Below, in pieces: positions 31,983 to 45,400 of a stretch of DNA of 64,000 nucleotides. The stretch is from assembly GCF_947507565.1 (NCBI RefSeq), contig NC_089177.1:3780648-3844647 (forward strand). The letters run 5' to 3'. How positions within the stretch are numbered: position 1 is the first letter of the stretch; every line of letters begins with the position of its first letter. A program made the translations under genes and the position numbers. This stretch comes from Oscarella lobularis (Eukaryota > Porifera > Homoscleromorpha > Homosclerophorida > Oscarellidae). The notes beneath the pieces were generated by a model. The model made no database searches. It was not told where the DNA came from and was given only the letters and a program-made list of their open reading frames with translations.

Positions 31983-33831
31983 TCACTTGGCACTACTAGT
32001 AGTGCCACTTGATTCGGCCAGAACGGTTTTTTCTCTTCTACTAATTGCCACGCGAATTGCCTTTCTCCACATGGATCTGAAGTTTTTGTCGGCACTAAAA
32101 AATACCAATATTCCAATCATTGCAATTAGTAGATTCAGCCGTTCGATCAGAAGCCGAACGAATATCAACTGTTGAAAGGGAAGAGCGCGCGGGCAATTCT
32201 TCTCCGGATACAGAAAGACGCAATTGAAATAGTCGACCATCGCTTTCCCGATGTCGTACTTGTAGACGACGAACGTTCTGTGAATAAAATTGATGATGAG
32301 AAACGTTACAATGACAAACGTGAAGACCATCATGACAAGAAATCGACGTTGAACGTACTGGAGTTCTCGAACACTTTTCTGACGAGTGAGAGACTTACGT
32401 CTAACACCCTACAAAGAAAAATAAGATCTATGATAATTAATCTATAAACGTACTCGTTTTTTCAATGTATAAATGAGATGAGGTAAGGTGACCGATACCA
32501 ATATGTAGGCCACTTGAGTTGGAAGAAAATAGAAGTAGTAGTCTAGCTTAGCGTCTCCAGAAACGAGTGGATATGTCAGCAGACTGCTTGTGTACGTATC
32601 CGGTCCCTTTAGTGTATACGGTATTAGAGTCATTGTAAAGATTATGCTCCAAACGCATATAAACTGAATCAGATGAATACGGTTTGAATTGCGAGAAAAT
32701 GAGTCGCCTTTGAGGAGAACGAGAATTATCCAGAGATTTAAGAATCCCATGGATAACCATCCACTAGCTGCCGCGTACATGAATCGATAAATGAATCCTG
32801 CGTATAAAAGAGACAGCCCGTGCAAGAGGTAAGCGGAAACGGCCCGTGTCAATTTCTACTTACCGTGCACCAACCTGTACGTGCAACCACTTGAAGAAAA
32901 TACTTCGAACACGTCTTCTTTGCCACAGCATATAGTGGCTTTTTTTCCAACGAGTCTGCCGATTGTTTCCGTGAACACTTCATTAATTGAACGCAAAATC
33001 GTTAGCCAGAGTTATAGACATAGTGGAGAGAAACTTACCTGGAAATGTATCAGCGAACATGAGGTACCAAGCTATTGCAACTAATGGAAACGTCCTCCTG
33101 GTCACAACACTCGAATACCAAGACACGCAAGAATCGATTTTTCGTACTCTTTTTTTCGAATTAGGCCGAGAACGAAAACAGAAGTGGATGGAAATGCAAT
33201 TAGACCGAAAATCAAATTGACGACAAAGAGAAAGGTATCGACACTTTCTTGGCTGTTCGTTAGCTACTGCCAATTAAGGCAGGAAAGATAACAGCATTGT
33301 CTGGTCTCGTCCACGGTCAAGTCTTTATTGCAGGTCAAACTGTAGTTAGTGTTCAGTGTACTTTTGTTTGACAGGAAGCCTAGAAGTTCCGAAAGCCGAG
33401 GAAAAGAAATATTCTGAGGTGGCCACGTTTTCGCTTCAACTAGCCTCATTGCTTTTCTTGCCGTCAAAGCGCCAAGTCGAAGCTGATGACTGCCATTCCA
33501 TGGAATGCTTACATTAGGAGGCAACGTCACTGTAGCAAGCAACGAAGATACATTGAGAGGAACCGTAAAGTCACAGCTTGAAGTATTCTAGATAAAACAA
33601 AACTGATTGAGAAAGAACACAGAGACGCGGAAGCTAAGCGACGAGCCTAGCTGATGTATTAAAGACTTTAACGCCTGATACGCGAAACGGCTTATCTCTA
33701 TGTACGAGGCCACTCCAATCAAGTGTTGCTGACGAGTCGTAAATAAGAAAGAAAATGCTTGGCAGAATGACTGCAAGCAGAAGAAACAACGTCAGAACCA
33801 CGAGGGAGAGCTTCAGAGCCACTGCGCCCAT
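31983..33831 (-). pseudogene. Frizzled-like seven-helix receptor, copy A, with in-frame TAG
   Basis: Six minus-strand exons (33831-33706, 33587-33148, 33097-33039, 32977-32864, 32797-32454, 32408-31983) sum to 503 codons and keep one frame, but codon TAG at 33266-33264 interrupts the extracellular part where copy B has TGG (Trp). No frameshift or splice-site loss is seen. It may be a very young pseudogene, a heterozygous null allele, a sequencing error, or a transcript recoded by A-to-I editing. Predicted structure: hydrophobic N-terminal leader, N-glycosylated ectodomain of about 130 residues with a CC..SC cluster, then seven helices. Frizzled-like signs are an ERTFPL motif after helix 1, a GC pair before helix 3 and a charged K-N-F-R-S-M-W motif after helix 7. 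No Cys-rich Fz domain is present. Confidence 0.6.
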
Positions 33832-34037
33832 TGCGAGATAGATAATAGATGCGAGAAAGTAGATGCCTGCCACCGGCTGAAAGAGGGTTCTGAATAAGTA
33901 AGCGCAAGCGCAATACGACACTATACAGGATGATGAGATGCACACTTCTTTTATTTTAGCTAACGGAAGTGTCACCTGACAGCTAGTGTACTGTACTATC
34001 ATCATGCGGTGGACTAAACGGCTAAAATTCTGTCGTG

Positions 34038-36178
34038 TCATTGTTCAGTTGCCGCCGCCACTTGACTCAGTTCGACAATCTTGTGTCTTCTACTAATTGC
34101 CCTGTGAATTGCCTTTCTCCACATGGATCTGAAGTTTTTGTCAACACTAAAAAATACCAATATTCCGATCAATGCAACTAAGACGTTCAGCCGATCAAGT
34201 ATAAGGCGAATGAATGTGAACTCTTGAAGGGGAAGAGCGCGTGGGCAGTTCTTTTCTGGATATAAGAAGATGCAATAGAAATAGTCAGTCACTACTTTCC
34301 TGGTATTGTTCTTGTAGACAAAGAATATTCTGTGAATAGAGTTGATGATGAGAAACAGTGCAGTGGCAAACGTGAAAACCATCATGACAAGAAATCGACG
34401 TTGAACGTGCTCTAATTCTTGAACACTTTTTTGATGAGCAATAGACTTCCGTACAGCACCCTGAAAACAACAAATAAAATATATACAGGTAAGCAGTGAT
34501 CTGTAGCGCACTCGTTTCTTCAATGTATAAATGAGGTGAAGTAAAGTCACGGATGTCAATGCATGAGTCACTTGAATTAAGAGAAAGAAAGAGTAATAGT
34601 CTAGTTTTGCGTCTCCAGCAACGAGTGGATATGTCAGCAGACTGCTTGTGTACGTATCCGGTCCCTTTAGTGTATATGGTATTAGAGTCACCACAAAGGC
34701 TATGCCCCAGACAGATATAAACTGAATCAGATGAATACGGTTTGAATTGCGAGAAAATGAGTCGCCTTTGAGGAGAGCGAGAATTGTCCAGAGATTGAGG
34801 AATCCGATGGCTAGCCATTCATTAGCTGCCGCGTACATGAATCGATGAATGAATGCTGTAAAGAGAGCCAAAGACGTAGGCGCATGATGGTTGCAAAATC
34901 CGGGCCAACTTACCGTACACCAACCTGTACATGCAACCACTTGACAAAAATACGTCAAACGTGTCTTCTTTTCCACAGCATACAGTGGCCTTTTTTCCAA
35001 TAAGTCTTCCGATTGCTTCCGCGAATACTTGAAAGTCAAGCATTAGCGAGAGTCACACATAAAGTACGGATATCACTTGCCTGGAAATGCAACAGCCAAC
35101 ATCAGGTACCAAGCTATTGCAACTAATGGAAACGTCCTTCTAGTCACAAAACACTGATATTAATTAAATGAAGGCACGCAAAAATTATTTCGTCTTACTC
35201 TTTTTTCCGAACTAGACCAAGAACAAAAAGAGAAGTGGATGGAAATGCGATTAGACCGATAATCAAATTGACAACAAAGAGAAAGGTATCGGCACTTTCT
35301 TGGCTGCTCGTTAGCCACTGCCAATTAGAGCAGGAAAGATAACAACAATGTCTCTTCTCGTCCATAGTCAAGTCTTTATTGCAGGTCAAGTTGTGGTTTT
35401 CTCCTACACACGCAATAAGAACCGATCATCGGTCGACTCGAGGATTTTCTATGTACGTTTGTTCGACTGCGGTGGTAGTGACAAGAGCTCCAGAAGAGAA
35501 AATATCCGAACAGCAGAAACGTTCAAGTTCTGAGGTGGCCACGTTTTGGCTTCAAGTAAACTTATTGCTTTTCTTGCCGTCAAAGCGTCGAGTCTAAGCA
35601 CCGGATAACTAACAAATCTCGGTGGAATGCTGATATTAGGAGGCAATGTCACTGCAGCAAGCAACGAAGAGACGTTGACAGAAATCGTTACATCGCAGCT
35701 TGAACTACCCTAGAGACAAGATAAAACAAACTGACTTTCGCGGATTACGCCGCCTGATCGAAAAAGTACACATAGAAACACGGAAGCTGAGTGGCGGACC
35801 CGCTCTGCTCCATATTATACTGATGCTAGTAAAGACTAACGGCCGGTAGCTAGGAGAAACCGGAAATGGCTTAGAGACGATCGAGGCGCCTAATAGAGGG
35901 CGGCGTTTATTTTTTCAACTCAATGCTTTCCTCTTTACAGTTTAATTAATTAACTAAGCTAATGGAGGACGCGGCGTCTAATAACTGCGGCTTCTATTAG
36001 AGGGCGGTCTCAGTAATTTTAGAGTAAATACGGTATATTTATAGCGCACGAGGTCACTCCAATCGAATGCTGCTGACGAGTCGTATATAAGAAAGACGAA
36101 AAGGCTTGGCAGGATGACAGGAAGAAGAAGAAACAACGTCAGGGCTACGAGAGAGAACTTCAGAGCTACTGCGCTCAT
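34038..36178 (-). CDS. Frizzled-like seven-helix receptor, copy B
   Basis: Intact tandem paralogue of copy A. Seven minus-strand exons (36178-36050, 35709-35457, 35403-35199, 35139-35081, 35027-34914, 34855-34512, 34460-34038) give 508 residues. It has the same layout: N-terminal hydrophobic leader (LVALTLFLLLPVILPSLFVF), glycosylated ectodomain (NVSSLLAAVTLPPNISIP; CNKDL..CCYLSCSNW), then seven helices. The region from the Cys before helix 3 to the K-N-F-R-S-M-W motif after helix 7 follows the spacing of class F receptors, and the motif recalls the Dishevelled-binding KTxxxW with one extra residue. Assignment to class F is my inference from spacing, not from a search. Two differences from copy A: an extra 53-bp intron (35404-35456) and a GC donor at 35080-35079 where copy A has GT. 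Confidence 0.65.
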
Positions 36179-36469
36179 TGCAAAAAAGTATATCGATGAC
36201 AACTTGAGAAGGCTGCGGTTCACTGGTATGCTCTTTTAATAATACTGTAGGCGCAAGCGCAATACGACGGTGCTGCCAGGATGATACACATGCGAATGCA
36301 CACTTATTTAGCTACTAAAGTTATGGAGCATTTTTAGCTGCTTAGATGATCCGACTGAAATACGAATGACGTTTCCGCAAGCCAATCTGAGCGTGCGGTC
36401 GTCTTCCGTGTGAGCTAGTTGTTTAGGCAACGATCAGGTCCCGTATACGCTATCTACGGTGATTCGAAT
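36179..36469. promoter_or_regulatory. Divergent spacer between receptor B and the dynein gene
   Basis: The 291-bp gap between two divergent start codons must contain both promoters. No canonical TATA or CCAAT element is convincing and no open frame other than the dynein start is supported. Confidence 0.35.
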
Positions 36470-39400
36470 ATGTCGAACGCCGCCGGGGATCGGAGTCATG
36501 CCGTGGTCTTCCGCAAGCAGCACGCAAATGCAACGTCTTCTCTACCGAAAATAAGGAATCCAGCTACTCGATCAACGACGAGAGCACGCGTTGCCATTGG
36601 AAACTTACTACACAGCTTCGATGCCGTCCTCAAAGAAGGCAGCAGGTACAGAACGAACGACTAGCGTTAGCTCTCGCGTGATATTTTAGTCCTAGTCGAA
36701 AAGATTGGGAGAATTTGCTGGGCGTGTTAAAAGGGGGCCCCTGGCAAACGCTGGACAAACGCGACAATGACGTAATAAAATTGCTCACCACGTCACTGCT
36801 CTAGAGAGTCTTTTTTAGATCGTAGAGAGAGTGAAACGCGTTTGGTTTTTATTGAGCCAAAAATCGGGAATTGGATCAGACACGTTTATTCGAGTTCCTC
36901 TCGAACAAAGTCTAAAATCGGTTTTTCCCGAGGTAAGACCTAACCTGTCGAAAATACGCATTTTTTAAAATTTTTGATTTAGATTATTTCTCAATGTGAA
37001 GAATGTTGCCTGCCTCTTCAAATCAGCGACGTCGCCGTTGCACTTCCGCACGTTTTACGCGACGTCGTAATTGAAGCGCGACTCTGGTCAAGTCAAAAAC
37101 CAGCGTTTTCTCACTTTGTCAATTTTCACGTACCCCCGTCCATACCGCAACATCTTCCACCAATTCCCTCAGCAGATGTCATCATTCAAAAGGATGATCC
37201 CGTGGTGCAGGGCAAAAAAGCTCTTACAAAGCGCGTTGCTAAGGTAACAGGTCGCGAACTGGTCGAGAATCTTATTCAAAACAAACTGGAGTCCGAATTC
37301 GAAATGGCATATCTCGTTCAAGCCAGTCATCCGTACGACCTCATTGTCGTTGATAAACGTCAGATTCGTAACACCTATTACGTCATATCGAAATTGGGGG
37401 TTCTCTTTGTGACGTCGCATGGAATCGAAGACAATTTGACGCTCGCCGAATGGTATCACCATTCGTTGCTGTTTGACATTTTGAAGAAGTACGCCTTCTT
37501 TCGACTCTATCCTCTCATCAAAGCGTTCGCTCAATGGAAAGCGAACGTGAAATATTCGAAATTTCAACGACTCTACACTCAAATCAAAACGAATCTCATC
37601 TGCGGATATCCGCCTTACGGAAGTGCCGTATTGGCCGTCAGAGACGTCCTCGTCAATTTAGAAATCCCCGACGTTTTGTCGACGTCATCGTCATCTCAAT
37701 CCTACTGCTTCAGCACGACAGAATTCGACGAATTAATCGACACGTGGTCGACCGACGTTCGCGACGTGCTCTCGCGTTTCTTCGCTTTCACTCGAGACGT
37801 CCTAATCGCGACGGGAAATCGCGTCTACAAGCACGTCGACGAATTGGAACTGATTCAACGAAATCCCCCACTCAGCACGAGTCTTCCGATATCCGTCGAG
37901 AAAGAACGCAAAGCCGAATTGGCGCTGAGTTTGAAACGAGCCGGTGGCTGCTTACTGCGACTTGGCTTGTTTAGCCAGTACGTTCGTCGTCTGATCGAGA
38001 CTCGGCTTATTGAACTATTACAATCGCATCTTTTCGTTTATTTGAAACGCATCGGTTCGACTCCGCTCGTCGAAGTCCAGCTCGTCTTTTCGCACGCCGA
38101 CGATATCGTCTCCTATCCGCGTCGCGAAAATGTTCTTCAACTCGTTTCCATGCCAATCACAGCGTTCGTCACTTGTGCTAGTCAAATTTCCGATTCTTAT
38201 GACGTCACCAATTTGTGTGGTAGTGCTGTCGACGTTTCCGCCGACACCGGCGTTGTGGATACTGAATATCCCGGTGTTCTTCGAAGCGACGCCGGGAAAA
38301 TGATCGTGAAAGGACGTCACGTTATTGGGCACGTGCAGCCGCTGTATAGCTCTCTAGGAGAAAATGTTCTTGGCGAGTAAGTGCGTCGATTGTTGAGGAG
38401 GGAAAATGCTTGTAAACTCTTTTTGTAGTGGTGTTGTTAGAAAGGGTCTCGATCGACTGAGAGAGGCGGCTGATGCCGATCTTGACGATGTCTTGGAATT
38501 TGGAAGAACTTATCCGTGGCTTGCCGAGCTTCATTCTTTTGTCAAGTCGTACAGTCCGGAGCTTTTGACGCTTTACGTGGAACAGCCAAAGGGCAAGCTA
38601 GAGGTTCGTTGTCAGTTCGTTGTTTTTTTTCTTGAATTCGGTCGCGTTTAGACGTTCTTTGATAAGCTGAATTCGTGGCAGAGAAACTTGCGTTCGCTTC
38701 CTGCGTTTGTTTACGCTCAAAATGGGCTACTTCAGGCTGATTGTCAGCCTATTTGCGGATCGGTGCAACAGAAATTGATTGCTATTGTAAACGATTTTAA
38801 CGACTCCATTATTCAACGGTGGTTTGACTCCAAATCCACGTTAAAGGCGAATCTAAAGGAAATTTCGGCGGTAAAACATTCGAAATTTTTTAGATTTCTT
38901 TTCTCTAAGTTCTCTTTCTTGTTCAAGGTTATTCAAGTTGTTGAATGCTCAGTAATTGGCGATTTCATCGAGTACGCCCGTCAAGTGCAGATAGCGAACG
39001 AGCAAAGGCCTGAATTGCAAGCGAACCTAGAAAAAATTATAGACCAGTGCACCATAATAGAGCAGTACGAACTACTAGAAAATCCAAGCACTGAAGAAGT
39101 AGAGATAAAAACGCCGCTTTTCGGGACGATTTTTAAATTTTTTTTAGGTTGTTGAAGCTTGGGAGAAGTTTCTCTTTGCCCTGCAAAAGGGCACCGATTA
39201 CGTGTCCGAACAGACGCCTGTAAATTCAGAGACGCTGTTGACCAAATTAAAAGTGAGAAAAGAGCGATTAGCACCTATTATCCTTTCTATATTTAAAATT
39301 TAGGAATTGGATGAAAGGTGTGACGATTTGCGTGCTAAACTCGACGGCCCCTACTTTCGCACGCCTACTGAATTGATCGATCCTCTCATGGAACAGCTGC

Positions 39401-42400
39401 TCGAGTTAGGCAACGAGTGTTTCGAGGTTAAAAATGAAAGCGATAGCGTCAGTCAATCGCTTGTCATTCTAACGGGAAATCCGTGGAATCAAGACAAAGT
39501 CAACAGTCTTGTGCTATCTTATCACAATCAGCATTTTCTATGGAAATGCTACGAGGAAATGAAACGTAGTCTTAAGCAGTGGAAATTGACGCCCTTCAGC
39601 AAGGCAAGTCATCATATCAAATTGATGGAAAAAATGTCATTTTTCTCGTTCAGATTAATATGCATCATGTGATGACTCGAGTGAGCGAGTGGCTCGGTCC
39701 CGTGCTCGTCGATCTCTCGACGAAAGTGCCGTCGAATAACGAAGTCTTCGCAGACTGGCATCAGACGCTGAAAGAGATACGCGAACTGCTAAACCCACTA
39801 GAAAAAATCTCAGTATCACACCTAAAAGTAAAATCAGGAATCCACTATAAAATTAATTAATTAATAATGTTTTGCGTCGTAGTCGAGTCATTGGATTGCG
39901 CTCTGCGTTGGACTTGGGCTCGGCGCCGAGGAGCAGGACAGTGTCACCGTTGGAGAATTGCTTCAGTGTAATCTCCTGAAGAATTCGTCTCTTATTGATA
40001 CCATCTGTCTCGAGGCTGCTACGCTTCACGCTTTGCAGTTATCGTTGCGTCAGGTGACGGCCGCTTGGGAACACAGGGAATTTCGTCTGGCGAAACACGT
40101 CGGCGTTTTCGACGAGGAAAAGCGATTGCCTCTATCCGATGCTTATTTGTTGATTGACGTCGATGAGATGAATAGCAATTTGGAGGTAGAAGCAATAGCA
40201 CAGTGTTGACGCGTTTATATAGGAATGGAATTGTTTTTTCTCTTAGGATGATGTTATCGGTTTGCAGTTGATTTTGTCGTCTCCTGCTGCTTCGGTGGAG
40301 CTCAAAGGGCTCGCGCAGACTTGGCTTACGATGTTGGAGGATCTCGAAAGTCTGTTGGATCTTTGGGAGAACACTCAGAACAAGGTTTGTGAGATGTACT
40401 ATAGAAAGCGTGTTCCTTACGTTTTCTTCATTTACAGTGGCTCTATCTGAGATCGCTGATAGAGAAAGTCGTCGTCCGAAAACCCTTGTCGCACTTGCAT
40501 CGAAAATTCGCCGAGATTGACAATAGATTTCAGGTGAGGACAATGCCTGTACAGTTCGAGTTCTGAAAACGATTTCTGATCGTTAGAAAATTGTTCGTCA
40601 CTTTGTCGAGAATCCCAAAGTGCTGTCAGTAATTGATCAAATTTCGACGAAATTTGGCGGTGGCGCTAGCGCTACGTCATTTCCTCGGCTTTATCAGTCT
40701 CTAGCCGCTTGTCTTGCTGAAGAGGTTACAAACAGCGTGCGCACGAGAGACGATCTCTATATCGCTCTATTTAGGAGTCCCTTCTTGCTCATGTTGATGA
40801 TCATATCGAGCTGCTCTGCGAGCAGTTTCCTCGTCTCTACTTCATCTCCAAGGACTCGATCATTCAACTTTCGGCGACGAATCACAATCCCAAGCTAATC
40901 GTTCCTTTCGTTTCTCTCGTTTATCCCAACATTCGATCCGTCACCGTGCGAGAAAGATCAGCAGCCGATGCAGTAACCGGCCAAGGTAAACGAATCAATT
41001 AGAACAAGTATTCCTAAGAAAAAGTGTTTCCCATTGTCTATAGGTCAACTTCTTGAGATCGTTGACATAATAGGTGATGGCGGAGAAGTCGTGTCCTTGC
41101 GTGAAGTCGTGACTACAGACAAGGAACCTCACTTGTGCTTGCGTGAACTGGGACGCGTCAGTCGTCAGACGCTCGCGTTCCTACTGCGCCAATGCCTCGC
41201 TAGCTATCCGAAGAGCTTGAAAAAAGAAGCAATTTCGGAGTGGGTTGAAGCGTTTCCGAGTCAATGCCTCTTAAGAGCGGCAGCCATTCATTTCACGAGG
41301 CTCGTTGAAGGGGGTATTCAGTCAATAAAATTAAAAAAACTGAGGTGAATTGATAAATTTTTTAAATCCCAGTGAAATGATTTTTGTTGTAGGACCTACT
41401 ACCATAACCTAAGCAACGCTCTCTACCGCTGTCTTCGCGACCACAAAAACGTCGTCTATGAAAATCTCGTCTTGCAGTCGTTGCAACATCGAGACATCGC
41501 AGAAGGCAATTTGACCTCTTCTTGAGAATTTTAATTAAAGAAACATCGCTTTCTCGCAAGGTCTGCTATCGTCGACTCTCCAATGGTCATCGCAATGCTT
41601 TCGTCATTTCCTCGACATTGGCGACGGATCGTATAAAATTCGTCTCGCCGACGACGTCTTCGACTACGGATACGAATACATCGGACCCCTGGAAACGATT
41701 CTTGTCACCCCCCTCACCGATCGTCATCTGCACGGTCTCGCTCAAGCGATCGCGTCGTATCGCTGCGGCTCTCTGCACGCCAGCAAAGGAACCGGTAAAA
41801 GTGTTCTTATACAACACATTGGAGAGGTGAGGGAAAGTATCTACGTATAGATGGCTTGATGAAAATTTATTTCCTAAGGCTTTTGGTCGACACTCGGTCA
41901 CCGTTCTGTGTTCGTCATTCGTCAATCCGTCGCTCCTGTTGAGATATTTCTCCGGCGCCTGTCGATGCGGATCGTGGCTTGCCTTCGTCGATTGTCACGC
42001 GCTTTCCAACGCGCTCCTTCATCTCTTATCGCAGTGTATATTACAGCTGACGCGAGCCATGCAATCCACGTTCGCCGGCGCTCATGAAATTTCGCGGGAG
42101 ATGCGTCGATGCGCGTCTCTATCGTCATTGGACAAGCAAAGCGAGAAAGAGGTGCTACATATGCAAGGGTTTAAATTATACTATAATAATAATATTCGTA
42201 TAGTCGTTTTCTGATGACATGGAGTGCCCCGATTCGAGATCGATCGTCTTTCAGTCGAAGTTGATACCTTGTTTGCCCGACTGTGCCTTCTTCTTGGCAA
42301 CCTCGCAACCCGTTACGAAAATGCCGGACTATCTGCATGTAAGACGAGTTTCTGAATACTAGATTCTTCTAAAGAGCTTTTTCTTTTTTTTTCAGGCGTC

Positions 42401-45400
42401 CCTACGTATTGTCACGCCGTCGTCTCCGTCTCTTCGGCAAGTTTGTAATGTCTACCTCTGGCTTGCTGGCTTTGAGAACGCTTTTACCTTGTCAAGTCAA
42501 CTTTCGCAGTTTCTTTCGCAAATTTCGAATTTAACGGTACTAATAGATTCCATAGCTGACGTAAGGCAACTTTTATCCTTTTTAGGCTTCTTCTCCCCTT
42601 CGACACGCCAAGCTTATTGCGTCGACTGCTCGCCGGCTTCGCGACGCTGAAACAAGTCGTACCGACATGGAAGTTCTGCAGAGAGCTTCTATTCTTTACA
42701 CGGATCCGATCGTCGCGTCAGACGACAAAGCCGCTCTCAAGAGTATTGCCTTTGAGGCATTTGGCTCGTGCGAGAATTTGGAGAAAGAGATATCAGACAG
42801 ACGACTTTTTGACGAAATTCGAGAGCAGTATAACCGAAGCAAATTGACTCCAACCGATGCGGCCGTAGCGAAGGTATATAGAGTTGAAATCACAGTCATA
42901 ATATGAGTACACTTTTTCTTTCTTGAGGTTTCCCAACTTTACCGCAGTCTTGAAAACAACGGCGTGACAATGTTGTGCGGCGCGGCCGGTAGCGGCAAGA
43001 CGGCCTGCTATACGATTTTACATCAGATGCTGAATCGCTTCTACGCCGACTACAGCCAATCGGCGATGATCGGAAAAAGCGAGACTCTGCCGACGGCGGA
43101 AGTAAATCGCGTGGAAGTATCGACTATTTTTCCGTCGTCTCTAAGTTCTTCAGAAGTGGGTTATCAAACAGCATTAAGAGGAATGTTATTTTTTTATTGA
43201 TTTAGTTGTTTGGTGGGTTACTGGTCGAGTCCAATCAATGGAGAGACGGTCTCCTCGCTCGGCTTCTTCGTCGCCTACTCCGTTCGGGTAGCAGCGTGCA
43301 GACGAATCGATGGATCATTCTCGACGGTCATTTGCCAAGCGATCTAGCGGAAACACTGATTCCGGCTTTTTCTAAACGCCAATCCCTCTGTTTGTCGAGT
43401 GGAGAACGACTCGCCATAGCAGGCACAAACCACACACACAACGAATTCATATTATAAATTTCATTTTCTTAGACTCCGTTCACGTATTGATGGAGGAGGT
43501 TGACGTCAGCCCGTACTCGCCCGCCTGTTTGAGTCACGCCGCTCTCGTCTATTTCGGCTCAGACACGGTCGGCTGGCGAGCCGTTCACCAATCATGGATC
43601 GATTCGTGCTATTCCAAGTGGGACGCGCATCTCGTACGACTTCTCTCGTCTCAATGCGAGCACATCATTGAACCAACGTTGAAATTTCTCGATTCGCGAT
43701 CGTCTGGCGGAAGCGGCGGCGCCCTTCAACACGTCACGGCACTGTCTAACTTTTTGGCATCGCTCTTGGAGAAGAATCAACATCAGTTGCGTGGTTCGCG
43801 TTTCCAATTGACTAACGATCACATCGTTCGACTTCTTTCCTCGCTATTCGGACTCGCCTATATATGGGCATTTGGCAGTTGTCTCGACGAAAACGATTTC
43901 GCCTCTTTTGACGCGTTCGCTCGCGAGCAACTCTCGCTCTGTCCCATACCGGTTACGATACCCGACGAAGGAACGGTGTTTGATTATTGGATTGACGTTT
44001 CGTCCGAAGGCGACTGTCAATTTGTCGCGTGGCCAGATCGATCCACGACGAAATCGTCCATCTTGTCGATACCCAAGGTAAAATAAGCAAAGATGTATTT
44101 CTCGTTCATTGTTTAATTAACATAGGTGACTCGATATGTGACTCTGTGTGATCTACTCGTCACATCCGGCTTCGACGTTCTGCTCAGCGGACCCGCTGGA
44201 GTGGGAAAGACATCTCTTATTGAAGTAAGCATTTAATTATTAAAACGCTTGTCACATGTAATTTTTTCTCTCTTTCTCTTTTAGCTTGCTTCAGCGCGTC
44301 ATTCTCATTCGCACGCCACTTTCTTTCCAGCCATAACAGGCCAACAGTTGCGAGTACGTCTGACCGAAAAACTCCACTCAATACAAAAACGCCAACAAGT
44401 TTCAATCGCCGGTTCCGGCGGCAATACGTCCCGTTGCGACCACGTCATTTTCGTCGACGATTTGAACGCCGTCTCGGCGTCCGACGCGACGCCCTTCGAA
44501 GTCCTTCGCCAGGCCGTCTCTCATCGAAGCGTCGTCGACGTTCACAGTCTCGTACCGGAAAGTCTCACTGGAATTCAATTTGTCGGCGCCTGTCTCTCAA
44601 CGACGACGAATCGAAATCCTTTGAGCGAACGACTTCTTCGTCATTTCACCGTCTTGTCTATACCTCGTCATAGCGATGATACGCTTAGAAGTCTCTTGAC
44701 TCCGAGCACTAGTCGATGGGTTGGCTCTCTCGACGATATTTCGAATCCTGTTCAGTTTGCCGATGCTCTCGTCGAAATGTCGATTCGGTTTTATCGTTCT
44801 GTTCGATCGGCTTTGGTGCCGACGCCGGCTAATCCGCACCATCGTTTCACCTATCATCATCTCATGCGACTTCATCAGAGTCTCGAAACGCTAGGCGGGC
44901 TCTTGCGGAGACGCGACGGAGTCGATCAATCGTTGTCGCGTCGTCGCGGTCTTGGCGGCGGCGAGCCGCGAGCGTCGTCAAAAGGACGAAAATTCAGCGG
45001 TGGCGGCGGCGGTGGTAGCAAAACCGAAACTATGACGCAAACGGTCGTTCGTTTTTACTGTCACGAAGTCATGCGATGCTATTCCGATCATTTAACGTCG
45101 TCGTCCGACTCGACAAAAGTACAGCAATCGCTTAGGCAAGTATTGACCGAACAGTTGTGCGGAGGATCGTCGTTGACGACGGCGGCGGCGACGACGACGA
45201 CGAGACGACGACCCAGTGCGGCACGAAGTGCGAAAAGTGATTCCACCGGCGGCGGAAAGTTCTTAGACATGAGAGAAGTAATAGGAATCGGTCAGGATCT
45301 TCAGCAATTGGTTTTCACTCAACATTTGCTTCCAAGCAGTGCTACTGTCATTGGGTATAGGGAATGCTCGCTTCCGCAGCTCATTGAAGGCGGTGGCGAG

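Noticed and set aside
32442-35039. Long uninterrupted minus-strand frame 34038-35039 as a single exon of receptor B
   Set aside because: Two introns there happen to be stop-free in this frame; comparison with copy A shows clear splice sites and the intron-encoded residues break the membrane helices.
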